Shown here piece by piece: positions 35,147 through 44,589 of a stretch of DNA of 64,000 bases. The DNA lies in assembly GCA_900318085.1 (NCBI GenBank), contig ONJF01000003.1, forward strand, positions 1-64,000, in the 5' to 3' direction. The notes under the pieces were generated by a model, which saw nothing but the letters and a program-made list of their open reading frames with translations, ran no database searches and had not been told where the DNA came from. The translations under genes and the position numbers were made by a program. Positions within the stretch are counted from its first letter, which is position 1; every line of letters begins with the position of its first letter. This DNA is from an uncultured Bacteroidales bacterium (GTDB taxonomy: Bacteria > Bacteroidota > Bacteroidia > Bacteroidales > F082).

Positions 35147-36546
35147 TATACCAAACCTCTACCTGCCAGTTTAATCCAAGCCCAACCAATGACAGCAACG
35201 CATATGACAACAAGCCAGATGGCATACCAGCGTTTGTGTTTGTTCCGCATCAGCGAAATACCGTATGCGGCGAACATCAGTTCAAAAGCCAAAATGGGGA
35301 AATGGAACCGCTCTGACTGGGCAAAATTACTAAACACCAATACTACCAAATAGCCACACATCAAAGCGATGGGCAACACGTGCTCTCGCCATCCTCCTTT
35401 CAGCAGCAGGAAAAACATGGCAAAAATCACAAAACCCGAGAACACGTTCTTAATAAAATTAGCTCCATTCAACATCATCTGATTCTCTTGATTCTCAATG
35501 GCTACCATTGATGAAATTGGCATGGTAAAAATGGCGGGAGCGAACAAAGTGGCAGAAGCATATTTGGCAAATTCATTGCCACCAGCGCGTTTACTGCGCC
35601 ATTCCATACCTTCAGCTTGGTTAGTAGCACGCCTCTCCCATAGCTGTTGCGTTTCCTGTACAATCTCCACACCCACTGTCAAAAACATCCAAATGGCAAA
35701 AACAGAACAGTATAGGATCTTTTTCCAAAGGACCAACTGCTTAGAAGAACTAAAAATCAAACCCGCCGCAAGCGCTGCAAACATCACCGCTCCCAAGGCC
35801 GTTCGGAAGGTAAACATCACCAAAATACATAATGCAGGGATGATAACACCCACTACCTTAATTTTTGGCGACCGAAGAACCAGATCCGCCCTTTCAGCGA
35901 ACAAGATGGTCAAAAAGGCCATCTCCGTTTCTTTTAGTGTCACACCGCAATAATACCACATATTGGGCATCAACATACAAAAAATGGCAGCCATACGCCC
36001 AACGGATTCGCCAAAATTCCTTTTAGCCAAATTGTATATTAATACACAAGAGAAAGCATCAATTACGCACTTTATCACTCGAGCCGTTAATACATTTGTG
36101 CCTAACAATACATATTCCAAACTAAGCCATACGGGATAGCCAGAATCAGAAAATGAAAAATATGACAGTTCCCATTTTAGTCTTTCAAAACCTTCCTCTG
36201 CGCACAAAGTAGCAACTGTCTGGTAAGCATACTCATCTGCCGCATGAAAAGCATGAGGCTCACCTGTCATAGCAATATAATAGAAATAAATAAAGATAAT
36301 ATATATTACTCGTATAATCAAAGCGACAAAGAATACTTTCTTGACAAAGGTTTCAGCCTTGAAACGCGACCACTCCAAAGTAAGTCTATTTGAAAAAACA
36401 AAAAACAACAGCACTGCCACAAGACCAAAAAGCATAAACTGAAAAGGCATGGCATGCCTCATAAAGACAAGACTCACCAATGCCAATGTGATCAAATAGC
36501 AATAGATTGCCCTAGAAGAAAAAAACTTGGGGAAATAGTTCAACAT
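35146..36546 (-). CDS. Polytopic membrane protein: GT-C/GT39-like glycosyltransferase or Wzy-like polymerase (466 aa)
   Basis: About eleven hydrophobic segments cover nearly the whole protein. A loop with HAADEYAYQ after the third or fourth helix resembles the acidic first-loop motif of GT-C enzymes. The SGYPVWLSLEYVLLGTNVLTARV region also fits GT39-like proteins, but the size and position in the locus equally suit a Wzy polymerase or a ligase. ATG 36546 is preferred; the longer frame begins with TTG at 36564. No Wzx flippase is visible in the window, and this is the only multi-span protein besides Wzm. Confidence 0.7.
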   Translation of the reverse strand: MLNYFPKFFSSRAIYCYLITLALVSLVFMRHAMPFQFMLFGLVAVLLFFVFSNRLTLEWSRFKAETFVKKVFFVALIIRVIYIIFIYFYYIAMTGEPHAFHAADEYAYQTVATLCAEEGFERLKWELSYFSFSDSGYPVWLSLEYVLLGTNVLTARVIKCVIDAFSCVLIYNLAKRNFGESVGRMAAIFCMLMPNMWYYCGVTLKETEMAFLTILFAERADLVLRSPKIKVVGVIIPALCILVMFTFRTALGAVMFAALAAGLIFSSSKQLVLWKKILYCSVFAIWMFLTVGVEIVQETQQLWERRATNQAEGMEWRSKRAGGNEFAKYASATLFAPAIFTMPISSMVAIENQENQMMLNGANFIKNVFSGFVIFAMFFLLLKGGWREHVLPIALMCGYLVVLVFSNFAQSERFHFPILAFELMFAAYGISLMRNKHKRWYAIWLVVICVAVIGWAWIKLAGRGLV

Positions 36547-36556
36547 GGTTTTTCTT

Positions 36557-37273
36557 TTATCCAAACAATTTTCTTTTCAGTATTATTAGACGCGTCATAT
36601 TTTTGGGGCCGACCACTTCTCCAATCTTAGCTTTCCACCCTCCTTGTTTCGCCCATGAACTGACACCAACAGATTCACAATAAGTGTTTTGTGTTCGGCA
36701 ATACTCGCCCGTGGTCTGCCTTGGGCAGAAATAATCGACAGGCAACACGTGAAGGTCTTTGTAGTCTTGTTCTTGCCCATTGGTCATGAAGCCATTCGAC
36801 TTCATAATCTCGGTTACATATTTCACATTGGTGGTCAAATCCAAAGTCCCATCTGAGTTCATGAAATGCCGGCCCTGATAAGCGTCAAGTTGCTCTTTCA
36901 CCCAAATGCCATGAGGCTCGCTAGCAACCACCCCCATCATCAGAGGAGATTGTTTGCTCCCCTCAAATCCAGCAAAGGCTTTCCAATGCAGCAAATCATC
37001 AAATGGCTTATACACCCTAAAATCCACATCAAAATATAAACCGCCTTCATGATATAAAGCCCAAAGTCTAACAAAGTCACTCACAAAAGCAAACTTCTTA
37101 GCGCTATAGGCCTCAATTGTATAAGGCATTTGACTCACATCAAAATTGTCCTCGTTCCATAGTTTGTACTCCCAATCGGGCATATGTTTCTTCCAAGAAG
37201 CAATGCAACTTTTGGCCAACTGAGGCATTTCAGCTTGACCGAACCAACAATAATGAATCGTTTTAGGAATCAT
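36557..37273 (-). CDS. GT32-type glycosyltransferase (capsular polysaccharide synthesis, 238 aa)
   Basis: MIPKTIHYCWFGQAEMPQLA is the hallmark N-terminus of the GT32/Gly-transf-sug group (OCH1/mannosyl-like). The DXD motif is in GGLYFDVDFRVYKPF (~95-109), within the usual LWALYHEGGLYFD context. It transfers a hexose, often mannose or galactose, in surface-glycan assembly. A 51-bp AT-rich gap separates it from the upstream gene. The base composition from here to about 49 kb looks more A+T-rich than in the glycogen region, suggesting separately acquired segments. Confidence 0.9.
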   Translation of the reverse strand: MIPKTIHYCWFGQAEMPQLAKSCIASWKKHMPDWEYKLWNEDNFDVSQMPYTIEAYSAKKFAFVSDFVRLWALYHEGGLYFDVDFRVYKPFDDLLHWKAFAGFEGSKQSPLMMGVVASEPHGIWVKEQLDAYQGRHFMNSDGTLDLTTNVKYVTEIMKSNGFMTNGQEQDYKDLHVLPVDYFCPRQTTGEYCRTQNTYCESVGVSSWAKQGGWKAKIGEVVGPKNMTRLIILKRKLFG

Positions 37274-37324
37274 AACGCAATAAATAAACTAGCTTCCCCA
37301 AAATAACAATTATGCCTAGATCAA

Positions 37325-38209
37325 TCACATATTACATTTTACCCAAAACGACTTGATTCGCTTTATTGCACACACAATTCGAGGATAAACATATCCATGC
37401 ACATCTATTACCACCATGTTTGTATTACAATTAAGTGTATGCATTCCTGTTTTTAATTTTGTATGAGGAGAATACAATCGTTTTATTGGATTGAAACAAA
37501 GTACTCCATTTTCCTCAACAACTTCCTGGATCTCAATCGCTTCTCCATAACGATTGACACAAACTTGGGCCGGTCGAAAAATTTTCCCTCCATATTCAAA
37601 AAAATCTCCTCCATTTCTTGCCGTTGCAATTCCAAAATCCATTTCTTTCATCAAAATAAACTTGTCTTTATCTTTGAAAAAATCATAAACTCTTAATATA
37701 TCATTTTGCTGGGTGGCGAACAGCTGTCTTTTACCAAACAATTCAGAAATCACACCATCCGCCAATGGGTCATCACAAACCGTAAGCCATTTCTTCATCG
37801 GAATGTCCCTTCCAATATACTCATAAATAACCAAATTACCCGTCCCCCAACTCTCTGGGTAAACAAAAACGCGTCCTCCCACTCTCATTATTGCAGGAAA
37901 ACTAAGATGCGAATCCAATTCCAGAATAATATGCAACTCTTTTAGTGCATAGGATTGTTTATCAACTATAAGCTCAGCAATACGACCTTTATTTGTCTTA
38001 TACTGGTATTCTTCCGCCAATACAACAATCTCAGATTCGGTAACATCAAGAATAAATGGGTCTGCAAACCATCGGTCTTTGTATTTATGTTTCAACCAAT
38101 TGACATTAATTGGAGCATTACCCATTACAGTATCCAAACCACCTTCTACAAATCCTATCTCCCAGCGGTCTCGAACAACTGTTTTATAAAGTTTCATAAT
38201 CTCACTCAT
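37325..38209 (-). CDS. GINT1-like / five-bladed-propeller-type predicted glycosyltransferase (294 aa)
   Basis: The sequence WFADPFILDVTESEIVVLAEEY followed by repeated beta-rich segments (ISELFGKRQLFATQQND; PAQVCVNRYGEAIEIQEV) resembles the N-terminal domain of glucosamine inositolphosphorylceramide transferase-like proteins, found in many bacterial polysaccharide loci. The fold is probably a beta-propeller; the bacterial activity is unproven. I use ATG 38209, which overlaps the upstream stop as ATGA; an ATG at 38197 is an alternative. Confidence is in the family resemblance, not in the reaction. Confidence 0.6.
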   Translation of the reverse strand: MSEIMKLYKTVVRDRWEIGFVEGGLDTVMGNAPINVNWLKHKYKDRWFADPFILDVTESEIVVLAEEYQYKTNKGRIAELIVDKQSYALKELHIILELDSHLSFPAIMRVGGRVFVYPESWGTGNLVIYEYIGRDIPMKKWLTVCDDPLADGVISELFGKRQLFATQQNDILRVYDFFKDKDKFILMKEMDFGIATARNGGDFFEYGGKIFRPAQVCVNRYGEAIEIQEVVEENGVLCFNPIKRLYSPHTKLKTGMHTLNCNTNMVVIDVHGYVYPRIVCAIKRIKSFWVKCNM

Positions 38210-38958
38210 ACCGAATCTATTTTCCAATATGGAATTTCCACATCACGTCTCTTGTATAAAATGAAAGGCATTCCCTTATCATTCATTCTTAATAGCGATG
38301 GAGTATTACTAAAATATGTAAGAATAAAAAGACCTTTTATTTCGGGATACAGTGTCGCCACCTCACGATCAACCCTTCCTACAACATGGCACAGAGGTTT
38401 GCCAACCTTCTTCCTAACCAAAAAGTAATACTCTCCTTTTCGAATACACAACAAGCCTTTTTGAGGTTTCAACCACCAATTAGCATAAACGTCATCTATC
38501 ATTATATCACATTCTTCCAAAAATGACTTACAGGAAAAAAGAGATTTATACATCCGCCCAACTGTCCAGCCCATTTTTTCAAACCCTGGAAAAGAATTCC
38601 TGTTGGGAAAACCATAAATCAGACTATCGTCTTTTATTCTAGAAAGTTTCTCTTTTACCATCATTGTAAAAATCCCTTGGCCTCTACTTGATTCAATTAC
38701 TGCAGTATCAGCCGACTGATACGACTGGCAGCCCATCAAATCATTACGCCACAAGGCATCTGCGCCAACCGGAGACCCATTGTCATATGCTACAACAACA
38801 ACAGACTCTCCATATGGGTTTTCATAATACTTCATATTAAAATACTCTTCTGAGCAATACTGACCAAAAACAGAATTTACAACAAACATAAAATCTGCTT
38901 TCATTTTAGGACTCAACTCGCCCGTCCAACAGCTTATTATCTCTAAATTGTTATCCAT
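38206..38958 (-). CDS. GNAT-fold acyltransferase (250 aa)
   Basis: Residues ~30-120 fit a GNAT fold: VVVVAYDNGSPVGADALWRN is the central strand pair and ESSRGQGIFTMMVKEKL is the acyl-CoA pyrophosphate loop (R-G-Q-G). The C-terminal half is less conserved. It may N- or O-acylate a sugar of the glycan. ATG 38958 is preferred to one at 38979, which lies 2 bp from the upstream stop. It overlaps the GINT1-like gene by 4 bp. Substrate unknown. Confidence 0.72.
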   Translation of the reverse strand: MDNNLEIISCWTGELSPKMKADFMFVVNSVFGQYCSEEYFNMKYYENPYGESVVVVAYDNGSPVGADALWRNDLMGCQSYQSADTAVIESSRGQGIFTMMVKEKLSRIKDDSLIYGFPNRNSFPGFEKMGWTVGRMYKSLFSCKSFLEECDIMIDDVYANWWLKPQKGLLCIRKGEYYFLVRKKVGKPLCHVVGRVDREVATLYPEIKGLFILTYFSNTPSLLRMNDKGMPFILYKRRDVEIPYWKIDSV

Positions 38959-38980
38959 ATAATATGTATTATAACACAAT

Positions 38981-39943
38981 TTACTTGATGGCCATCTCCC
39001 ATCTTTGTTTTATTCTAGAACCAATTCTCCTGATTACAAACAACTTTCTCTGAATAAACAACGGGCGTTTATACTGCTTTTGGACTTGTTTTGATTGATG
39101 CTTCCAATCCACCTTATTCAACTCGAGGGATGCCTCTTCATGGAATTTTTTCGATAAATAATAGGGATACAACGAATAAGTACGCAGTTGGTCCACCAAC
39201 TTCTTGTAATCGAAATTGGTTTGTTCCAAAGGCTCCAGATCCGTCAAATTCCACAGCATATGCTCTTTAGGCTCGTGCAACCTCCCAACACCCCGATTGG
39301 CCACATCCACATCTTGATTGTAAAAGGCCAAGGGCTTGTTCAAAAACGCCACCTTGTATTTCAATGCAATCCGAATCCAAAGCAAAAAGTCCTCGCCCAG
39401 TTTAACCCCTTTTGGAAAGCCTTTCATCTCGTCAAAAACAGGGCGAGGGATACATACAGCGCCAGTCCACAGAGGCATTGCCAAAGTCTTGGCATACACT
39501 TGACAATAATTGATATAGCCCTTATCAAAATCTGAATCAACTCCTATGGGTGCAATTCGGGTTTTGTGCTTGGTCTCGTTTACTATTGTATAATTGGTAC
39601 CATAGATACCCGCGCCAGGAAACTCTTCAACCAGTTTTGATATTTCCTCCAAGAAAGCAGGTTCCCACCAATCGTCGGCATCCAAAAAACAAAGATACTT
39701 CCCCTGAGAAAGTGCTACTCCGTTGTTGCGTGCCACACTCACTCCTCCATTCTGCTGTCGATACAGATGACAATTCCCACGATTCTCAATAATACTTTTT
39801 GCAACTTCAAAAGAATCATCCTTGCTGCCATCATCAACGATAATGAGCTCATAGTCTGTGAAGGTCTGTGACAACACACTATGGATGGCTTTTGAAATAT
39901 AAGCAGCCTTATTATATAAGGGAATGATGACTGAGAAATTCAT
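38981..39943 (-). CDS. GT2-family glycosyltransferase (320 aa)
   Basis: A classic GT-A start, FSVIIPLYNKAAYISKAIHSVL, is followed by IIVDDGSKDDS, ARNNGVALSQGKYLCFLDADDWW (the DXD metal site) and the acceptor-region aspartates near GEDFLLWIRIALK. This is a cytoplasmic, membrane-associated inverting enzyme adding one sugar to the repeat unit. It sits in a run of GT2 genes with 1-2 bp gaps. Donor unknown. Confidence 0.92.
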   Translation of the reverse strand: MNFSVIIPLYNKAAYISKAIHSVLSQTFTDYELIIVDDGSKDDSFEVAKSIIENRGNCHLYRQQNGGVSVARNNGVALSQGKYLCFLDADDWWEPAFLEEISKLVEEFPGAGIYGTNYTIVNETKHKTRIAPIGVDSDFDKGYINYCQVYAKTLAMPLWTGAVCIPRPVFDEMKGFPKGVKLGEDFLLWIRIALKYKVAFLNKPLAFYNQDVDVANRGVGRLHEPKEHMLWNLTDLEPLEQTNFDYKKLVDQLRTYSLYPYYLSKKFHEEASLELNKVDWKHQSKQVQKQYKRPLFIQRKLFVIRRIGSRIKQRWEMAIK

Positions 39944-39944
39944 G

Positions 39945-40943
39945 TCAGCATAATAGTTTTAACATTTTATCCACTAACTTGACAATAGTTTTTTCAGAAT
40001 GCTTTTGAGTCTTTCTCAAATACAAATGCAACAACCTGTATCGCAATGGCAGTTTTTGATTAAAGCCATTCGCTTTCAAGTATGGATTATCCCAAATATC
40101 CAGTTTAAAATACTTCTTCAAGCCGTCACGATTAAAAATATCAATCATCTCATCTATATAATACTGCCCCACATCTCCATCTCTTATCAAACAACGAGCA
40201 TCCACGTTATCACCCACGTTATACAAAGATGCCTCTGTCTCCAAACAATCGACAGGATAAATTCGATTGTACACCCTAAAAAGCGAAACGCCACTCAGCT
40301 TCTTCTGTAGTTTTGCGACAGAAGACACCTGATAAAAATCCTCTTTATTTTTTTGTCGAATAAGATTCACTCGTGCTAAATGCACAAAACGAATGTCCGG
40401 CACTTGAACGTAGGTAATCTCAGGCGATTGCAAACAAGGGATTCTCATTTCATGAACAGCTCTATCCTCACAGGAACTGTATGAATTGAGAAGTGATAAA
40501 GACTGGGGGAAATGACAACCCCATTCCATATAACCATTATCAGGTACAATATGCTTATAATCGCCATAAAGATTCTGCCATTTAAAGCAAAAAATCTCAT
40601 TTGGACAGGAATTCATAATTCTATTCCACCCTTCTGTCTTCTCGAAATCGGCGCTCAAAAACTCATCTGCATCCAGAGCCAGCACTATCTTATCACCAAT
40701 TATCTTATCTACTTCTTGAAACAGCAGCATCCTAGCTGCTGCTTGGTTCATCTCCAATGAATCATTGTCTATGAGAGTCACCTTATCATACTTCAGTGCT
40801 ATCTCTCTGCTGCCATCCGTTGAATGCTGATCCGCCACAATGATACGATCCGCCCACGACGACGTACAAGTCAGAAAAGCGTCCAACACCCACGCCTCGT
40901 TACGTACTGGTGTAATGACTACAATTATTGGTTTGTTATTCAT
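39945..40943 (-). CDS. GT2-like glycosyltransferase (332 aa)
   Basis: IIVVITPVRNEAWVLDAFLT, RIIVADQHSTDGS and KIVLALDADEFLSADF give a GT-A fold with a DXD motif. It belongs to the TPVRNE subgroup, more divergent than its neighbours. The later part has no recognisable second domain. It lies 2 bp from both flanking genes, so it is part of the same transcript. It probably adds a sugar to the repeat unit; donor and acceptor cannot be assigned. Confidence 0.85.
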   Translation of the reverse strand: MNNKPIIVVITPVRNEAWVLDAFLTCTSSWADRIIVADQHSTDGSREIALKYDKVTLIDNDSLEMNQAAARMLLFQEVDKIIGDKIVLALDADEFLSADFEKTEGWNRIMNSCPNEIFCFKWQNLYGDYKHIVPDNGYMEWGCHFPQSLSLLNSYSSCEDRAVHEMRIPCLQSPEITYVQVPDIRFVHLARVNLIRQKNKEDFYQVSSVAKLQKKLSGVSLFRVYNRIYPVDCLETEASLYNVGDNVDARCLIRDGDVGQYYIDEMIDIFNRDGLKKYFKLDIWDNPYLKANGFNQKLPLRYRLLHLYLRKTQKHSEKTIVKLVDKMLKLLC

Positions 40944-40945
40944 AA

Positions 40946-41848
40946 CTAACCCAATCTATTTTTCAAATAATTCAACCGATGTCTCAACTTAGTTCGACTT
41001 ACAACACGATACAAGTCCCATTCACACAATTGTCTAATTTCATCCTTATCCTTTTTGAAGACATAAGCAAAAACCGACTGATAATGATGTGTGATAGATC
41101 GATAGACAATAGTCTTATCAAGACCCTGTTTGGGAATAAAGAAAGCGGCCAATGTATTTGCCGTTCCCAGTAAGTCACGAAGCCGCTTGACGTTATTCGT
41201 AGTAGTAATGCTGTTGGACCGCACCCGATAATCGTACAAACACTCGTTGATCACCTTTACCTTCCCTGCATAATAACATGTCATCGGCGTGAAAAGATTG
41301 TCCTCGTGGAATATCCCCTCCTTGAACTGCAAGTTATGGCGCGACAAGAATTCTCTTTTGTAGATTCTTAAAACCACGCAGACAAATGCAAAGTCACGAA
41401 CCAAAAGGGCATTTTCGTTATAATAATCCATGCCGGACAAATAGGTTTGTACCTTCAATTGGTCTGCGTCATGATAGGCTCTATCGCTTTCAAAATAGCG
41501 TCGGCCCGAGAAGCATAACAAATCCTCGCCATCCAAATTCGCTGACAATACCTCCAAGGCGTTCTCCTCCAGCCAATCGTCGCTGTCAAGGAATAGCACA
41601 TACTCTCCCTCCGCTGCTTTGATTCCGGTATTGCGTGCCGCCGAAAGGCCGCCGTTGGGTTGGGTGATGACTTTCATTCGGCTCTCACGAGCGGCATATG
41701 CAGTAAGGATATCCGGCGAGCCATCAGTGGAGCCATCGTTCACGCAAATGGCTTCCCAATCAGTAAACGTTTGATTAAGGACACTATCCAAACACTCACG
41801 GAGATATGGCTCTACGTTATAAACCGGTATAATGATGGAAAACTTCAC
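40946..41848 (-). CDS. GT2-family glycosyltransferase (300 aa)
   Basis: [32 protein letters not shown] and [16 protein letters not shown] (DXD) define a GT-A/GT2 enzyme; [18 protein letters not shown] is the usual acceptor-side E-D motif. I prefer the GTG at 41848, which overlaps the stop of the upstream acyltransferase as GTGA and gives MKFSII. The longer frame begins with TTG at 41854. No ATG is available nearby. It is co-transcribed with the acyltransferase. Confidence 0.9.
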   Translation of the reverse strand: MKFSIIIPVYNVEPYLRECLDSVLNQTFTDWEAICVNDGSTDGSPDILTAYAARESRMKVITQPNGGLSAARNTGIKAAEGEYVLFLDSDDWLEENALEVLSANLDGEDLLCFSGRRYFESDRAYHDADQLKVQTYLSGMDYYNENALLVRDFAFVCVVLRIYKREFLSRHNLQFKEGIFHEDNLFTPMTCYYAGKVKVINECLYDYRVRSNSITTTNNVKRLRDLLGTANTLAAFFIPKQGLDKTIVYRSITHHYQSVFAYVFKKDKDEIRQLCEWDLYRVVSRTKLRHRLNYLKNRLG

Positions 41849-42501
41849 TTCCAAAACACATTATCTTTGACCACCTTGGCCGGGACACCAGCGACCATCG
41901 TATGAGGGGGAACATCTTTGGTAACAACTGCTCCTGCCGCCACGATAGCACCCTTCCCTATTGTCACCCCTTTCACAATGGTTACCCTCGCCCCAATCCA
42001 GACATGGTCTTCAATGACTATCGGCAAGGATACTGGTTTATTAGAACCGACAACTTCATGACCATCACTATCCCTTATCGCCACATCATCTCCAATATAC
42101 ACCTGGTTACCGATTCTAATATTTTGAAAGCAATGAATTCTTGCGCCGTGATTGGCGAAGCCGCTACCTATCTCCAAAACAGCATTCTCATTAATCGATA
42201 TATCCGCATTAGAATAAACCGAAAATGAACCGTGAACAACCAATTTGGAATGTTCGCGCATCGAAAACAATGCCGGGAATGGATTGACATCGCACCAACT
42301 ATCATTTATTAAAAACCTTCCCGAGCCCACCTCAATCTCTGCGGTTGAATCAACGCAAACCTTAGTTCCTCTGAAAGCCACAATATTGGATGGGTATCCT
42401 TGCCTCACTTTGTTTTGAAGCTTTCTGGACGAGCGCCAGTTAATCCTTTTCCAATTATTGATGGTAAACTTATTAATGCCCAAATTACGTAACAACCCCA
42501 T
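41845..42501 (-). CDS. Hexapeptide-repeat acetyltransferase (218 aa)
   Basis: An N-terminal basic segment is followed by left-handed beta-helix repeats from ~45 to 205 ([69 protein letters not shown]), ending in VAGVPAKVV. This is the third WcaF/Maa-like enzyme of the locus and the most distant from the other two. ATG 42501 is used (a TTG lies at 42507). It probably O-acetylates a sugar. It overlaps the GT2 gene downstream by 4 bp. Confidence 0.88.
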   Translation of the reverse strand: MGLLRNLGINKFTINNWKRINWRSSRKLQNKVRQGYPSNIVAFRGTKVCVDSTAEIEVGSGRFLINDSWCDVNPFPALFSMREHSKLVVHGSFSVYSNADISINENAVLEIGSGFANHGARIHCFQNIRIGNQVYIGDDVAIRDSDGHEVVGSNKPVSLPIVIEDHVWIGARVTIVKGVTIGKGAIVAAGAVVTKDVPPHTMVAGVPAKVVKDNVFWK

Positions 42502-42516
42502 GGCCAATGATGTTAT

Positions 42517-43401
42517 TTAAACAACAAGTGTATATACGTAAGGTGACGCCTTCAGAAAGGCCGCGCATGATGATAAACGACGACCTTTTCGCCACTGTTC
42601 CTTGCCCAAACGCACATAGAACGAGAGCGACATCTTATCCATATCATGCCGTGTCAGGTTGTCAATGGCCGCACCAAGTTTCTTTCTCCGTTTATAGGCC
42701 GCCTTCATACAATAATACTTCCAATAATAATTGTTGAAAGCCTTGCTCTCGTTCCAAGAAGAATTATGATCGTGCTTCCGATAATAATACAATGGCAAGT
42801 TGACAAAACAGACAGGTGCCTGCTCTTCCATCTTCAGATAGAGATCCTGGTCTTCAGACACCTGATATGAAGGGTTGATTCCAGAGGTCTGATCATAGAC
42901 TTGTCGCCTGCAAATCGCCAAGGCGGAAATATGCCCCCCTGTCGAAGTCAGATGTGATTGCCCCTGAGGAATCGCTCCCGGATAAGTGGATATTCCTTGA
43001 GGCTCCAACTTTTCGTTGCAAAGATAATGCGTACAATACACAACACCGTATTCGGGATGCCCCACATGCTCCTTCATCAATGTCTCGACAGCCTCCGGAA
43101 CAATCGTATCTTCGGGATCCAGAAAAGTGAAGAATTCCCCTTCTGAATACTCAACGCATTGCCTTTTTATTCTCCCGCACCCTTTGTTATCATCATTCTT
43201 GAAGAACCTAAACCTCACATCACCATGAGACGCCATATACTCTTTAACAACGGAAATGGAATCGTCGGTCGAACCATCGTCAACAATGACAATCTCAATA
43301 TTGGGATATGTCTGACCAACAGCCGAATCCAAGGTCTCTGTTATGAACCGACCGTTGTTGAAGTTAGCAACCAATATGGAAACCAAGGGAAATTCTGTCA
43401 T
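42517..43401 (-). CDS. GT2-family glycosyltransferase (294 aa)
   Basis: VSILVANFNNGRFITETLDS, IVIVDDGSTDDS and GEFFTFLDPEDTIVPEA form the GT-A core. The metal-binding motif reads D-P-E-D rather than D-x-D, a variant found in some GT2 members. VSEDQDLYLKMEEQ is the acceptor-side motif. It overlaps the upstream GT4 gene by 4 bp. It is a cytoplasmic transferase of the repeat-unit assembly line; the sugar is unknown. Confidence 0.9.
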   Translation of the reverse strand: MTEFPLVSILVANFNNGRFITETLDSAVGQTYPNIEIVIVDDGSTDDSISVVKEYMASHGDVRFRFFKNDDNKGCGRIKRQCVEYSEGEFFTFLDPEDTIVPEAVETLMKEHVGHPEYGVVYCTHYLCNEKLEPQGISTYPGAIPQGQSHLTSTGGHISALAICRRQVYDQTSGINPSYQVSEDQDLYLKMEEQAPVCFVNLPLYYYRKHDHNSSWNESKAFNNYYWKYYCMKAAYKRRKKLGAAIDNLTRHDMDKMSLSFYVRLGKEQWRKGRRLSSCAAFLKASPYVYTLVV

Positions 43402-44567
43402 TTCACAATGGCATTTTTTACAATCTCACAAAAACTGTCAAATGAATAATAATTGTCCATGACGGTTTTGGCATTATGGGCGACACGATGGTTTTCCGTT
43501 TCATCAGTCAACAATCTTACTAACATTTCAATATACTCTCCATCATCTGAAGCCGCATATAAATCTGACCCGTTTTCAAATCGTCCATTCAACTTTTCAA
43601 ATGCCTCCGTAGTCGTGACACAAGCGCGATTCATCGCCATGGCTTCCAAGAGTTTGATATTGGTGGCACCACAACGATAAATCGGCACCACAACCACATT
43701 GCTTTGTTCATATTCTTGTTTTAAGTCTTCAACAAATCCTGTCACGGTTACACCTGGATAGCTCTGCCAGTGTTGTCGCAAGGATTCCTTGGCAATATAA
43801 CCGACAATATGCATTTCAATATTGGACATCCGTTGACATAAAGGTAGATATACCCGCTCTAAAAAACGGTCTATTCCCTCTCGATTAGGCTCATACTCAA
43901 GTTGTCCAACAAACAACAATCGTTTATTAGACGCACTCATTATTGTGTCTCGACACCCAACTTGGCAGAAAGGAATATTCGGAAGATAAAACCCTCGATT
44001 TGAATGAGCAATAGCCTCATTAGCAAAAAAAGATGCATGAATTCTAGCGACAGCTCTTCGAGAGATACCCGTAGCTTTGAGTGCAGCAACATGCATTCGC
44101 ACGCGCATACTCCATGAAGAATTCTCCGTAATTTGATTTAAAAAATAAAAAGGCAAAGCATCATCGAAATCCACCACCAATCTGTCACGATACTTCCATA
44201 AACCACAAGACATTGCTCTGGGGAAATATCGAACTACTATCAAATCATACTGTTCTGATGAAAGGATACTATCCAACTTTGCTTCCCAAATAGGATTAAT
44301 CGGGAAAAGTGATCCCATATTAGGATTAAAAAGGCTAATCCATTTGTTTAATTTCTTTTTTTGTTGGCTATGGCTTTGCATGCCACCACAATGAATCAAC
44401 CGAGCTCCATCAATCTCTTCAATATCTGATGAACTACCGGAGAAAGACACAACATCCACCGCGGCAACACGAGCACAAGCTTTTAAAAGCAAGTTGGTTC
44501 GTTGAGCATCACCATTAATTGGATTTGCAAAGGGATTAAAACGAGTTGAAACAAACAAAATCCTCAT
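43398..44567 (-). CDS. GT4-family glycosyltransferase (389 aa)
   Basis: The N-terminal GT-B half begins ILFVSTRFNPFANPINGDAQ. The C-terminal half has LLFVGQLEYEPNREGIDRFL and VVVPIYRCGATNIKLLEAMAMNRACV, the typical nucleotide-sugar pocket. NGDAQRTN resembles the first loop of retaining transferases that act on repeat-unit sugars. It overlaps the GT2 gene downstream by 4 bp and follows another GT2 gene after 22 bp. Donor unknown. Confidence 0.9.
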   Translation of the reverse strand: MRILFVSTRFNPFANPINGDAQRTNLLLKACARVAAVDVVSFSGSSSDIEEIDGARLIHCGGMQSHSQQKKKLNKWISLFNPNMGSLFPINPIWEAKLDSILSSEQYDLIVVRYFPRAMSCGLWKYRDRLVVDFDDALPFYFLNQITENSSWSMRVRMHVAALKATGISRRAVARIHASFFANEAIAHSNRGFYLPNIPFCQVGCRDTIMSASNKRLLFVGQLEYEPNREGIDRFLERVYLPLCQRMSNIEMHIVGYIAKESLRQHWQSYPGVTVTGFVEDLKQEYEQSNVVVVPIYRCGATNIKLLEAMAMNRACVTTTEAFEKLNGRFENGSDLYAASDDGEYIEMLVRLLTDETENHRVAHNAKTVMDNYYSFDSFCEIVKNAIVK

Positions 44568-44589
44568 AATATAGAGTCAATCACTTGAA

